Of a stretch of DNA of 64,000 nucleotides, positions 45,621 to 56,100 are shown one piece after another; positions within the stretch are counted from its first letter, which is position 1; each line of letters begins with the position of its first letter. The notes beneath the pieces are model-generated. The model was not told the origin of the DNA. It did not search any database and was given only the letters and a program-made list of their open reading frames with translations. The DNA comes from Euzebyella saccharophila (GTDB lineage: Bacteria > Bacteroidota > Bacteroidia > Flavobacteriales > Flavobacteriaceae). The DNA is taken from contig NZ_JACYFJ010000004.1 in the NCBI RefSeq assembly GCF_014855495.1, positions 344,537 to 408,536 on the forward strand, read 5' to 3'. Position numbers and translations under genes: made by a program.

Positions 45621-48224
45621 CTACTTTTTATCCTTAAAAATCAAGCTGAATAAGTATCCGAAAACAAAACAGGACACTACCCCGAAAAAGGCGTACATCA
45701 AAAAACTGATCTCGGTATAGGCACTTATGTACCAGGTCAGCAACGCACTTACCAGTAAACCCAATAGGGTTCCGTTGGCATTTGCCTTTTTGGTTAGCAT
45801 ACCCAAAAGGAACATTCCCCCCAGGCCTCCGGTAAACAGCCCCAAGTATCTGTAAAATTCGTCCCAAAGCGATTTTATGTTGGAGCCGGCCATCCATAGT
45901 GCCAGCAAGACACCTATAATCCCAGTAAGTATAGTAGCGATGCGGGCAATTTTCAATAGCTTTTCATCAGCTACGCCTGACCGAAAGTGTTTGTAAAAAT
46001 CATTACAGAATGCAGTGGATACCGAATTCAGGCTACTACTAATACTTGACATGGCAGCGGAAAAAATACCCGCGACCAATAGTCCCGAGATCCCGATGGG
46101 AAGCTCCCTTACGATGTACCAGGGCAAAAGCGCATCGTTGTTCGATAGCGCAGGTGATAGACGTTCGGGCATTTCTGTGTAGAAAATGAACAGTAACGTA
46201 CCCAATCCGAAGAAAATTATTGCAGCGGGCAATGACAGCACAGCATTGGTGTATAGGGTTTTTTGGGAATTTTTCACATCGGTACTGGTCAGGTACCTTT
46301 GTACGACGGTTTGGTCCGTTCCCTGGGTAACCAATCCCGAGGCCAGACCGCCGATAAGCGTTACCCAAAATGTGGCCTTGGTAAAAGTGAAATCCATATC
46401 GGCCATATTGAATTTGTTACGTTCGGTGGCATAGGTAACCATATCTCCAAAAGAGGATTCGGTATTTAACATTATCCATACAACGGCCAAAATGCTACCG
46501 CCCATAAGCACGATGACCTGTAGTACATCGGTCCATATCACGGCTTCGATGCCACCGAAGGTAGTGTAGAGAATGCACAACACTCCCATAATGAGGATGC
46601 TTATATCCACTGGAATACCTGTTACAATCGATATTGCCAGAGAGGGCAATAGTAGTACGATTCCGATACGCCCGAATTGAAAGAGAATGAAGGAAAGGCT
46701 TCCGAATGCCCTTGCAAAGTAGTTGAACCTATTTTCCAAAAACTCATAGGCGGTGGTAATCTTGAGTTTATTGAAAAAGGGGATGAACAGAAAGGCGATG
46801 ACTGGGGTTATCAGTATGGCCGCAATGGTAAGCATAAAAAATGACCAGTCGGTAATAAAGGCCTTGGCGGGAATTGCCATAAAGGTAATAGCGCTCAACA
46901 ACGTACCGAAAACGCTAAGCCCACTGGCCCACCACGGAATACGCCCCCCACCAACAAAATAATCTTCGGTCGATTTTTGTTTTCGCATAAAATAGATGCC
47001 GATACCGAGCGAGATCAGCAGATAAAGGGCCAAAACGGTATAATTGATGACACCGAAGGGTTCGGCGGCTTCTGCAATTTTATATTTTCGCACTTTCGGC
47101 GTTCGTATTCCGGGGGAAATTTCGCCGGAAACAATAAGAAATTGGTCATCCTTCTTAAACGACAAGGCCGTTACCGGAATTTTCTCAGGCAAGCTATCAT
47201 AGACGAACCACTTTTTGGTAATTGTGTTGTAGCTCAGAATTGCTTTTGAAAAACCGGGATGTGTGTTCAGAATCTTATCCTGCTTTGCGGTCAGCTTCGC
47301 GATCAAGGAATCGTTTTGCGTTCGACCAACTCGCAAAGCGATATTTTCAAGTTTGTCAAAAAGCACTTCGTCCGAACCGCCATATACTATCAAATGCATG
47401 GAGCCCATGGTCTCGGCAGCCGCTCCCATCAAAACTTTAGTTTTTCCGTTTATCAAGATTTCGCCCTCTTTTTTCCAGATGCCCTCCTTCAGGTCATAGG
47501 ACAGGAAATCGGTTAGGGGTTCCGACTTTTTTCCAGCCATTTGGTTGCGTCCCCCGATGACAAAAAGTTTCCGGGAATATCTTGTCTCTTGCACCGCCAC
47601 GGCATGCAAGGCACGGGGCGACTCCGGAAAGTGGGGAAGTTTTTCCCATGCAGATTTGTCAGTTAGGGACATCCTATAAAAAGAATTGACGCTTTTCGTG
47701 GAATTTTTTCCTCCGACCACATAGACAAAATCATCTTCGACGACAGCAGATGAATACGCCAAAGGTTCGGGCAGGTTGGGAAAATCAATAATTTCAAGGT
47801 CGCCTTTGCCCGGATCATATTGCAACAAATAAACGGCATCAGTGGTCGAAGTTCCATCCTCTCCGCCAATAACCAAAACACCTTCGGGAGTGGAAACCGA
47901 AGCTCCATAAGCGAGAGGCGAAGGCATCCGCAGATCCGCTAAGTGCCATTGGCCGTCCTTCAGCAGATAAATGGTATCGCTATAAAATTTTTTGCCACCT
48001 TCCCAAGGCAAAACGTTGGGAAAATTGGTACCGCCCCCCGCGATAACAGCATCATTATGTGTGCCGCCCACCATGCCCGCAAAGCCCAGAGAAGTTTTAC
48101 CGGCTTCTTGTGCCGGAAGGTTCGGCAATTCGGTGATGCCGAGTTTGGGAATTTCTTGACCAAGGCCTGCGAAGATGATCAAGAAGAATAAAGCCGCCAC
48201 TGTCAAAATTCTTGCTTTGTTCAT
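45621..48224 (-). CDS. nanT: Kelch-type sialic acid mutarotase fused to sodium:solute symporter
   Basis: The protein (867 residues from ATG 48224) has a signal peptide and then about 350 residues of Kelch-type beta-propeller (YGASVSTPEGVLVIGGEDG, FVYVVGGKN, LFVIGGRNQ). This is like the cyclically permuted NanM mutarotases. The rest is an SSS-family sodium symporter of about 13 helices (FVGGGRIPWWASGLSVFG is the family signature). NanM converts alpha to beta N-acetylneuraminate; the symporter imports it. The fusion couples the two in one polypeptide, with the propeller in the periplasm. A longer start at 48275 would place 17 residues before the signal peptide. The symbol is by function, not by homology to the MFS NanT. 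Confidence 0.83.
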   Translation of the reverse strand: MNKARILTVAALFFLIIFAGLGQEIPKLGITELPNLPAQEAGKTSLGFAGMVGGTHNDAVIAGGGTNFPNVLPWEGGKKFYSDTIYLLKDGQWHLADLRMPSPLAYGASVSTPEGVLVIGGEDGTSTTDAVYLLQYDPGKGDLEIIDFPNLPEPLAYSSAVVEDDFVYVVGGKNSTKSVNSFYRMSLTDKSAWEKLPHFPESPRALHAVAVQETRYSRKLFVIGGRNQMAGKKSEPLTDFLSYDLKEGIWKKEGEILINGKTKVLMGAAAETMGSMHLIVYGGSDEVLFDKLENIALRVGRTQNDSLIAKLTAKQDKILNTHPGFSKAILSYNTITKKWFVYDSLPEKIPVTALSFKKDDQFLIVSGEISPGIRTPKVRKYKIAEAAEPFGVINYTVLALYLLISLGIGIYFMRKQKSTEDYFVGGGRIPWWASGLSVFGTLLSAITFMAIPAKAFITDWSFFMLTIAAILITPVIAFLFIPFFNKLKITTAYEFLENRFNYFARAFGSLSFILFQFGRIGIVLLLPSLAISIVTGIPVDISILIMGVLCILYTTFGGIEAVIWTDVLQVIVLMGGSILAVVWIMLNTESSFGDMVTYATERNKFNMADMDFTFTKATFWVTLIGGLASGLVTQGTDQTVVQRYLTSTDVKNSQKTLYTNAVLSLPAAIIFFGLGTLLFIFYTEMPERLSPALSNNDALLPWYIVRELPIGISGLLVAGIFSAAMSSISSSLNSVSTAFCNDFYKHFRSGVADEKLLKIARIATILTGIIGVLLALWMAGSNIKSLWDEFYRYLGLFTGGLGGMFLLGMLTKKANANGTLLGLLVSALLTWYISAYTEISFLMYAFFGVVSCFVFGYLFSLIFKDKK

Positions 48225-48279
48225 TTGTATCGGTATTCGGATTGGATTTTTTTTAATTGCCCCTCTAGGTTTCAAAGTA

Positions 48280-49416
48280 CTAGAATTTCTTATTCTTGGG
48301 TTTTTTATACTTGTCTTTTCCGTTGGTCAGCCATTTCAACGAAAAGCTGGCAAACACGTTCTCGGTGTACTCGTCTTTTTCAAAGAACATGCCGATGTCC
48401 CCATTGTCCAAAACGGTCAATGAAGAATACGCCGAAGGGCCTTCATAAATTGTCTTGCCCTTGGTCCACGTTTTCCCTTCATCGTAACTCACTCGAACGG
48501 TCAGGTTCGTTCGGCCCTTGGCCGAATTGGCGTTTGAAAATAAGAGGCGGTTTTTATCATAGCCATCTTTAATGGCCGTATAACGAACGATACTTGCATT
48601 GCAGCCTGGATCCACTAGTTCGGGTGCGGGTTTTGTCGCCCACGTTTTTCCACCATCGGTTGAAGTGTGCACATAACGAAGCCCTTTCTTATTGACGCGT
48701 GCATTGATCATCAAAGTGCCGTCCGCAAGTTCGATTACCTTTGATTCATCGGCTGGTTGAACAGGCGTATCGATAAAATACCACGTTTTACCATGGTCAT
48801 CACTACCGAACAAGTGAAGGCCACTGTTTAGGTTGACCATGGTGTGCAATAGTTTTCCGGACCTAGTTTGAATACCCCGACCAGATGTAATAAATTTAAA
48901 ATCGTTATGCCATTCCGGTTTGGCAATCTGCGAAGTAATATCTTCCGGTTCGCTCCATGTTTTCCCATTATCGGAACTTTTTGTGACATGTAAATAATAG
49001 ATGTCTTTTTCGGTATCTAAGTTCATGAAATTGTAAAACAAGAAAATCTCTTTGGTCATTTCATCAACAATCATTGAAGGATCTGAAGCTGACTTACCCA
49101 ATGGAAAATCTATTACCGTCTCGATTGGTCCCCAAGTCCTACCGCTATTGCTGCTTCGACGAATAACGATGTTGATGTCGTCACTGCCCCTAAGGTCGTT
49201 ACATGAGGGTATCCTTTCATCAATAGCGGCAATAAGGTCTCCATTGGGTGCCGTAATGAGCGCGGGTATACGATAGCAAGAAACCGAATCGTTCATTGAG
49301 GTATTAAATAGGTCCTGATGTGTTTTTAATCCTTTGGCCATTGCAGGTGTTTTGTTTTGGGCCTGCAAGGAAAAGGCGGCAAGAACCAATAGGATAAACA
49401 GCGCTGTTTTTTTCAT
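48280..49416 (-). CDS. nanH: Exo-alpha-sialidase (neuraminidase)
   Basis: The 378-residue secreted enzyme has a signal peptide (MKKTALFILLVLAAFSLQAQ). The YRIPALI motif gives the first arginine of the catalytic triad, and DERIPSCNDLRGSDDIN the catalytic Asp region. Five Asp-box repeats are visible (SSNSGRTWG, SSDNGKTWS, SDDHGKTWY, STDGGKTWA, SYDEGKTWT). It is a GH33-type propeller that releases terminal sialic acid from glycans. It lies 11 bp downstream of the epimerase gene in the operon and feeds the transporter. Confidence 0.92.
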   Translation of the reverse strand: MKKTALFILLVLAAFSLQAQNKTPAMAKGLKTHQDLFNTSMNDSVSCYRIPALITAPNGDLIAAIDERIPSCNDLRGSDDINIVIRRSSNSGRTWGPIETVIDFPLGKSASDPSMIVDEMTKEIFLFYNFMNLDTEKDIYYLHVTKSSDNGKTWSEPEDITSQIAKPEWHNDFKFITSGRGIQTRSGKLLHTMVNLNSGLHLFGSDDHGKTWYFIDTPVQPADESKVIELADGTLMINARVNKKGLRYVHTSTDGGKTWATKPAPELVDPGCNASIVRYTAIKDGYDKNRLLFSNANSAKGRTNLTVRVSYDEGKTWTKGKTIYEGPSAYSSLTVLDNGDIGMFFEKDEYTENVFASFSLKWLTNGKDKYKKPKNKKF

Positions 49417-49427
49417 TTTTTTAGATT

Positions 49428-50588
49428 TTATTGTTCAGTTTCGATTTTTTCAAAAGATTTATAGCATTGATACATAGCTCTTGGAACATGGAAACAGCCT
49501 TTCCATTTCCCGCCCTTTAATGTCAATAAAGGTTGCCCTTGTCGGTTAAGATACCCGAACCACTCCCCATTTACAGGGTCCGGAAAATGTGACCATGTAT
49601 AATCGTGTACTTTTTTATACCAGTGTTTAATAGTTTTGACCGGGTTATGCTCCCACGCTTTGGCCAGGGCTACCAAGGTTTCTAAATGGACCCACCAAAG
49701 TTTCTGATCCCATTCAAGTTGTTGGGGCGGATGGCCTTTTCCATCCATAAAATAGAAAATGCCCCCGAATTCTTCGTCCCAACTATACTCCAAAATACGG
49801 ATGATTGTCTCGGTCGCCCTTTGAATAAATTTGTGGTCTTTTTGTCGCACGCCAATATCGATCATAAACCACATGGCTTCGATTCCATGGCCTGGGTTGA
49901 TAAGCCTACCGTCAAAACTGTCATGCAGAGAACCGTCCGTTGAGACATTTTCATAAATGATGCCGGAATCTTTTTGTAGAAAAACTTCCATCACTTCGTC
50001 AACGCTAAACGCTATTGTGCGCTCTACTTCCTCGGGTTCAAGAATATCTTCAAGTTCCAATACCAGATTAGATAATATCATCGGGAGGGCAAAGTTCTTC
50101 AGTTGTCTCTCGCCCATGCTTTTCTCATAAATCCCTTTTGGATTACCTTTTCGATCCAGAATATTGAGATAGGTGTTTTTTGCCAGTTTCTCGTATTCAT
50201 CACTTCCCGAAGCCTTTGCGTACTGGGCAAAGGCCATGGCTGCAAAACAGTCGGAGAAAACATTATAGGGTTGCACCAAAGGTTTGCCCTCTCTGGTCAG
50301 GGAAAAATAAAAGCTCCCATTAGCGTCCATTCCGTTTTTCCTAAGAAAATCCGCCCCAGATCTTGCAATTTGCAACCATGTAGGCCGTTTCTCGAACTGA
50401 TTGTACAATTTGGAGAACATCCAAACTTGTCTGGCTTGAAGCCAGACGAACTTGTCGGTGTCGTAAACCCTTCCTTGTTGGTCTAAACAAGTATAGTATC
50501 CTCCATATTGAGTATCCAAGGAATATCTCTCCCAAAAAGGGAGTATATCATTCAACAACGTTTCTTGGTATATTTGTCTATATTTCAT
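49428..50588 (-). CDS. nanE: N-acylglucosamine 2-epimerase (AGE family)
   Basis: The 386-residue cytoplasmic protein belongs to the alpha/alpha-barrel AGE family (renin-binding-protein-like). Visible blocks are [49 protein letters not shown] and [20 protein letters not shown]. In this context it interconverts N-acetylmannosamine, the lyase product, and N-acetylglucosamine. A similar AGE-type epimerase serves as NanE in the Bacteroides fragilis nan operon. It is the first gene of the minus-strand operon, with a promoter and operator immediately upstream. Confidence 0.88.
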   Translation of the reverse strand: MKYRQIYQETLLNDILPFWERYSLDTQYGGYYTCLDQQGRVYDTDKFVWLQARQVWMFSKLYNQFEKRPTWLQIARSGADFLRKNGMDANGSFYFSLTREGKPLVQPYNVFSDCFAAMAFAQYAKASGSDEYEKLAKNTYLNILDRKGNPKGIYEKSMGERQLKNFALPMILSNLVLELEDILEPEEVERTIAFSVDEVMEVFLQKDSGIIYENVSTDGSLHDSFDGRLINPGHGIEAMWFMIDIGVRQKDHKFIQRATETIIRILEYSWDEEFGGIFYFMDGKGHPPQQLEWDQKLWWVHLETLVALAKAWEHNPVKTIKHWYKKVHDYTWSHFPDPVNGEWFGYLNRQGQPLLTLKGGKWKGCFHVPRAMYQCYKSFEKIETEQ

Positions 50589-50609
50589 TAAATATGTATA
50601 ACATAATAC
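50589..50609. promoter_or_regulatory. NanR-type operator 1 (nanE operon)
   Basis: TAAATATGT-ATA-ACATAATAC; the right half is identical to the other two operators and the left half has three mismatches. It lies between the -7 element and the nanE ATG, so binding would block transcription. Confidence 0.6.
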
Positions 50610-50616
50610 AAAATTA
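50609..50616 (-). promoter_or_regulatory. -7 element (TAATTTTG) of the nanE operon
   Basis: An exact TAnnTTTG on the minus strand, with TTGC about 21 bp upstream. It touches the operator. Confidence 0.45.
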
Positions 50617-50628
50617 GGTAAATTTACC
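50617..50628. promoter_or_regulatory. 12-bp palindrome GGTAAATTTACC in the nanE promoter spacer
   Basis: A perfect inverted repeat between the presumed -33 and -7 elements; possible site for a second regulator. Confidence 0.3.
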
Positions 50629-50700
50629 TTAACTTCGCAATGTTTAAAGGGAATAATCTACAAATGGCGATAAGCCTAAAAAAAAGAAAATAACAATTCC

Positions 50701-50708
50701 TATTTTTG
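50701..50708 (+). promoter_or_regulatory. -7 element (TATTTTTG) of nanR
   Basis: An exact TAnnTTTG 65 bp before the nanR ATG. No nan operator lies between them. Confidence 0.35.
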
Positions 50709-50773
50709 CAGAATTATCTACTTAATTTTTGAATCTGCACTAGCATTAATGGCTGGCATAATCAACGACACCA

Positions 50774-51505
50774 ATGACGAAGCAATTAAAGAATATAAAG
50801 CCCGTTGATACCGGATCTCTTGTAGATAAGGTGGAGGTGCGCTTATTGGCCTTTTTTAAGGAAAATAACTTAAAACCTGGTGATGCCATTCCCAAGGAGT
50901 TGGACTTTGCCGAATCGTTAGGAGTCAGTAGAACGGTGGTTCGTGAAGCATTACTTCGCCTAAGGACTCTTGGATTAGTGGAATCGAAGAAACACCGGGG
51001 GATGATATTAAAGCAGCCGGATATCATCAATAATTTTGAACGGATAATGGACCCTACACTATTGGGCGAAAACACGTTGAAGCAGCTGTTCGAATTTCGT
51101 CTGATCCTTGAAATGGGCATGGCCGATTTTCTTTTCGAAAACAGAACACAAAAAGATATGGACGAGCTAGAGGAAATCGTAGAGACCGGGGAGGCCACGG
51201 ATACCGGCAAAATACGTTTTACCTTGGACAAGGAAGTTGCCTTCCACGGCAAACTATACCAAATATCCAAGAATGAGACCTTACAAAGGTTTCAAGGTTT
51301 GCTTTTGCCTGTCTTTGAATATGTATATTTGAAGGAAACTGAAAACACGGACTTGGACGAATACCATTATACCACGGGCACATTTGTAACGCATAGAATG
51401 CTGTTGGACAATTTAAAAATAGGTACTCCCGAAACTTTTAGAAATGCCATGCGCAGGCATCTCGAGCCTCATTTTGACCATATATTAAAAAAAGGACAAC
51501 CTTAA
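50774..51505 (+). CDS. nanR: FadR/GntR-family regulator of the sialic-acid locus
   Basis: The 243-residue protein has an N-terminal winged helix (PGDAIPKELDFAESLGVSRTVVREALLRLRTLGL) and a C-terminal FCD effector domain. The FCD domain has ligand or metal residues in FHGKLYQI and the VTHRMLLDNL helix. This is the architecture of FadR-subfamily GntR regulators, such as NanR of enterobacteria. It is transcribed against the rest of the locus, between the nanE operon and susD. Three matching palindromes at the promoters of the minus-strand genes are its likely targets; the inducer is probably sialic acid or ManNAc-6P-like metabolite. The gene symbol rests on context. Confidence 0.8.
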   Translation: MTKQLKNIKPVDTGSLVDKVEVRLLAFFKENNLKPGDAIPKELDFAESLGVSRTVVREALLRLRTLGLVESKKHRGMILKQPDIINNFERIMDPTLLGENTLKQLFEFRLILEMGMADFLFENRTQKDMDELEEIVETGEATDTGKIRFTLDKEVAFHGKLYQISKNETLQRFQGLLLPVFEYVYLKETENTDLDEYHYTTGTFVTHRMLLDNLKIGTPETFRNAMRRHLEPHFDHILKKGQP

Positions 51506-51590
51506 AAAATCCTTTTGATTACTATCTCAAGCTTGATACCCCCCCCTTGATAGTTAAACTTTGTTCATCTTTTACATTCTATTATAAATA

Positions 51591-51620
51591 AAAAGGGATT
51601 TGATATATCAAATCCCTTTT
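51591..51620. terminator. Bidirectional terminator between nanR and susD
   Basis: A perfect 15-bp half-palindrome (AAAAGGGATTTGATA and its complement) with A4/T4 ends, between two convergent genes. A C7 tract and a nearby TATC-CAAGCTTG palindrome lie just before it. Confidence 0.8.
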
Positions 51621-51672
51621 CCCATTCACTAACTCAACTATCTAAAACTAACAAAAACAATTCATAATTATA

Positions 51673-53178
51673 CTATTGCCATCCCGGCGTTTGATTAAGC
51701 AAGGGGTTTCTACCAATCATGTCATCGGATATTGGTAATAACAATTTATATTCCTCTCCAGATTCTAAAAATGTTACATTATCCAAAACAAAGCTATCAC
51801 CAGCTCTCCTGAGGTCCCACCACCTTTTTCCTTCTCCTATAAATTCTTTATAACGTTCGTTAAGGATTGCATTGGTATTTTCAACCTGTGATCTACTCGC
51901 ATAACCATGTAATACTGGGGAATAATTCTCACCATAAGCCCTTTTTCTGATTTGGTTTATTTCACCTGATGGATCTTCGCCCAGCAAATTCTTTGCTTCC
52001 GCCAATAGTAGGAGAACATCGGCATATCTATATAAGGGAACATCATTTTCAAAAATACGTTCCGACCCATCGACCTGACCCAAAAACTTTTTAAAAATAG
52101 ACCCAAAATAGGTGGGTTCACTGTACATGGGGTATCCAGAACCACCATTGTCGTCCGTATATAGCCTAATGAAGGTGGCATCTTTACGGGCATCATCATT
52201 GTCATCCAACAAAACTATGGTCTTTTCAGATTGTCCATATCTATTTGCTCCGGCAATTATGAAGTCTATCATGGATTCTCCGTCAGCATTGAACTGTGGG
52301 TTAATCTCCGTGCTTCTACCTGTAAAGCTATTGTAAATATTGGAGGCCTCGTCACGCTGGTATTGTAGGGCAAAAACAAACTCGTTATTCCCCTCATTGG
52401 ACACTCCCCAAAGGCTTTCTATATCCGGTACCAAACTAACTCCTAACCCCTCGATTTGTTCTAAAGCCGATTTAGCGTCGTTAAAATCAGCAGCTCCGCC
52501 ATCCAATAAATTTCCCGACCAAATATAGACATCACCTTTAAGTGCCAAAGTTGCTGCCTTACTCCAAAAATTTCTATTTTCTTGCCAAAAGCTGTTATCT
52601 GATCCAAATGCTGATAAGGAAGCCTCTAGATCTGACTTAATGAGTTCCATAACCTCACTTTGCGATGACCTTTCTTTACTTAAACCTGCGGGATTCACTG
52701 TGGACAAAGGCTCTAAAATAATTGGTACGGCACCCCAAGTTTTTAATAGTGTATAATAGTAAAAAGCTCTTAAGCCATATGCTTGGCCTATCAAATGACT
52801 TTTATCCGATTCATTAACAAATTCAACTCCGGGAGCATTTAATAAAAAGTCATTCACTCTGTGAATATTGGTATAAAGACCAGCCCATCCGCCAAATGGT
52901 GCCGTTGATACCGTAAAGCTTGATTCTATAAGGTCTATATTGGATGGGGTTTCATAAGTTCGACCACCCCATACGTCACTTCTAATTTCGCCAAGAAGCC
53001 ATAAATCTGCAGCTTCTCCACGAAAATCGGCAAACAAACCGGTGTGCGCAGTTCTAACCCCTTCTTCGGATTCCCAAAATCCAGCGGTGGTCAATTCACT
53101 AGGTGCGTCAAGCTCCAATTCCTTTTCACAAGCCATGAAACTTACTGCTATTATTATTAAATAGATATACTTTTTCAT
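51673..53178 (-). CDS. SusD/RagB-family glycan-binding lipoprotein
   Basis: The 501-residue lipoprotein has a signal ending SFMAC, then the SusD-type N-terminus ELELDAPSELTTAGFW. TPR-like helices follow (AYGLRAFYYYTLLKTWGAVPII) and the C-terminal block NERYKEFIGEGKRWWDLRRAGD that defines RagB/SusD. It caps the SusC channel and holds the glycan on the cell surface. It begins 9 bp after the susC stop. Here it probably binds sialylated glycans or free sialic acid. Confidence 0.92.
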   Translation of the reverse strand: MKKYIYLIIIAVSFMACEKELELDAPSELTTAGFWESEEGVRTAHTGLFADFRGEAADLWLLGEIRSDVWGGRTYETPSNIDLIESSFTVSTAPFGGWAGLYTNIHRVNDFLLNAPGVEFVNESDKSHLIGQAYGLRAFYYYTLLKTWGAVPIILEPLSTVNPAGLSKERSSQSEVMELIKSDLEASLSAFGSDNSFWQENRNFWSKAATLALKGDVYIWSGNLLDGGAADFNDAKSALEQIEGLGVSLVPDIESLWGVSNEGNNEFVFALQYQRDEASNIYNSFTGRSTEINPQFNADGESMIDFIIAGANRYGQSEKTIVLLDDNDDARKDATFIRLYTDDNGGSGYPMYSEPTYFGSIFKKFLGQVDGSERIFENDVPLYRYADVLLLLAEAKNLLGEDPSGEINQIRKRAYGENYSPVLHGYASRSQVENTNAILNERYKEFIGEGKRWWDLRRAGDSFVLDNVTFLESGEEYKLLLPISDDMIGRNPLLNQTPGWQ

Positions 53179-53187
53179 CTTTGTTTT

Positions 53188-56100
53188 TTAAAATGTTACG
53201 TTAAGTCCTATAGTTAGGGTTTTTGGTACCGGAAATTCGCCATACTGTACCCCACCTACTTCTGGCGTATCCCCACTCATACTTTTAAAATAATGTAGGT
53301 TTGATCCAGTTACGTTTATACTCAATCTTTTTATATAGTCATTGAAATATTCACTTGGCAGGTTATAGCTAAGGGTAACCTCCCTAAGCGCTAAATAATC
53401 TCCCTTTTCCCAAAATCTTTCATTTCCTTCCGTCTGTAAACTTGCTATACTTTCATTACCTCTCCAAACATTTCTCGTGCCGTTGACAAAAACAAATCGC
53501 GGCCAATCTGTATCCGTGTTATCAGGAGTCCAAGAATCTAAGACTTCAACGGGCTGCGCCAAGTTACCCTGTGTTTGTGCGTACCCCTTGTTCCTGATAT
53601 GGTTCCATACCAAATGTCCAGTAGCAAAATCCGTTTGCACGAAAAGACTAAAGTTTTTATAAGTTAAGTTAGTATTGAAACCACCCACAAAATCCGGTGT
53701 TGTTCTGCCAATTACCTTTCTGTCCAAACTATTGATTATTCCATCACCGTTTTTATCAACCCATTTTACATCACCAGCCCATCTTTGGTTACGACTGGCA
53801 CCAGGTACATATTCATCGGTAATTGCATTGTCGGCATCTGCTTCTGCTTGGTTGGCATAAATGGATTCTTGTTCAAAGGCAACTACTAAGTCGCCACCAT
53901 ATCGCTGGCCTTCCTGTAATCCTCCTACCCATTCTTCCTGACCGGTGTTAGGGTTCCATATTAAACTACCGCCTTGCCTGTTAAGATCATTATCATTTTC
54001 GGGTAAATTGACAACGTAGTTTCGGTTGGTGGTCATGGTCGCTCCCAAATTCCAGGTGAAATCATCTTTTCTTATAATATCCCCATTAACTTGAAGTTCA
54101 AAACCTTTATTTCTATAAGTTCCATTATTTGTAAGAATCCCGCTGAATCCTGTATAATAAGGAAGGGTCAAACTTGCCAATTTATCCTTTATATCCCTTT
54201 TGTACAGATCTGCGATAAAGGACAATCTATTGTCAAACAAGGATACATCCAGACCTATATTAAATGTTGTTGCCTTTTCCCATTTTAAGTCAAGGGTTGC
54301 CAAACTCGAATTAGCATAACCTGTTTGTCCATTATAAACTCCTTGGGAACCATAAGAACCATATACGCCATAATTGCTCAAAACATCCTGATTTCCGTTA
54401 ACACCATAACTTAACCTTGGCTTCAGGGTGGTTATCGTTTTTCCTAATCCCGAATCTTGGAAGAATTTTTCATTGTGAGCGTTCCAACCGAGAGATACGC
54501 CGGGAAAGAAGCCAAACTTGTTATTTCCTAGTCTTGAAGAACCATCGTTCCTAAATGTGAAACCGACCAAATATTTGTTATCGTAGTCATATAACAATCT
54601 ACCAAAAGTGGAACTGATTACATATTCCGATTCAAAACTATAGGGTATGCCATTAGCTTCAGCTCCAGCATTAAGAGTTTCTATCAAATCTGTTGGTGAG
54701 TTTCTAGTACCTGCGGAAGTTTGGAAGAAATTATCCTTAAAATATTCTGCTCCCACCAACGCATTAACATTATGCTTACCAAAACTCTTGATATAATTCA
54801 AGGTTCCTGTTAGCTGATTCCTTAAGGTTCTATCCAAACTTACACTTGCCTCCCTTCCTGTGCGAAGTGGACCTGAAGTACTACCTACCCTATATGCCCT
54901 ATTGAAATTTTCATTGTGATTATTGATGGCAAAGTGACTTCCTTGTAAAGAAAAAATTAAATTATCGAAAATGGTCCAATCGAGTCCTGCGGATGCCGTC
55001 AAACGTTGCTCAAGATTCTTTCTAACAAACTTGTCTTGATAATATAATGGATTACCAAAACTTTGGTTCTGACCAACGGCATATTGATCAGACCATGTTC
55101 CATCAGGTTTACTGTCATAGGTTCTAGAAGTGGCCGCCTGCCCTTGAAATCTCCTGAACACAGTATCTTCATTTCCTAAGCCACCAGTACTTAAGTTAGA
55201 GTGGGAATAAAGAATATTGGAATTTACCTTTACATTGTCATTTACTTTATAAGAACCACTAAATTTTCCCGAATATCTTTCAAATCCAGACCCTAAAATG
55301 AGACCTTCATTATCCAACATACCTAAACCTAAATAATAAGTACCCTTGTCATTACCGCCATCAAAAGATATATAATGGTCTTTGGATTCACTATCCTGGT
55401 AAATTCTATCTCCTACACCCTTGTTGTCAAAGAAAACAATTTGTTGACTTGGGTTTAATATATCTGGAATGGATTGCCAACCAGGTTGGTTTAGCAAGTA
55501 CCGGTTTTCTGACGTCAGCAATTGCGTAGTGAAAGGGTCGTTAGTACTGTTGTTACCGGTTCCCGCACCTTGATTACCATCAAGAAATGCACTAAATGCA
55601 CCTGGATCTCCCGCAGCCTCACGATACCAAGCTATAGATTGCCTGTTATAATTAATGTGACTGGCCGCACCAATATATTGTTGGTCATTTCGTTCATTAT
55701 TTAAGCTATATCTATATTTATAATTTATAGAAGACCTACCTAATTTGCCCGTTTTTGTGGTAATCAATATAACACCATTTGCCGATCTCGCACCATAAAT
55801 GGCTGTGGCCGCGGCATCCTTTAAAACCTCAATAGATTCAATGTCGTCTGAATTAAGGGCATAAAAAGAGCTGGGCACTCCGTCAACAAGAATCAAAGGG
55901 GAGTCATTCCCACTAAAATTAGTTCCCCCTCTTAGCACTATTTCCGGTGTAGAACCGGGTTGCCCCGTAGTGTTGGTCACCCTCAAACCGGCAACGGTTC
56001 CTTGCAAAGCGGTTGCGGGATTTGATCGTGTCGCACTTTCCAAAACTTGGGTATCAAGTTTTGCAACCGAAGATGTCAAGGTAGCCCTAGATTGACTACC

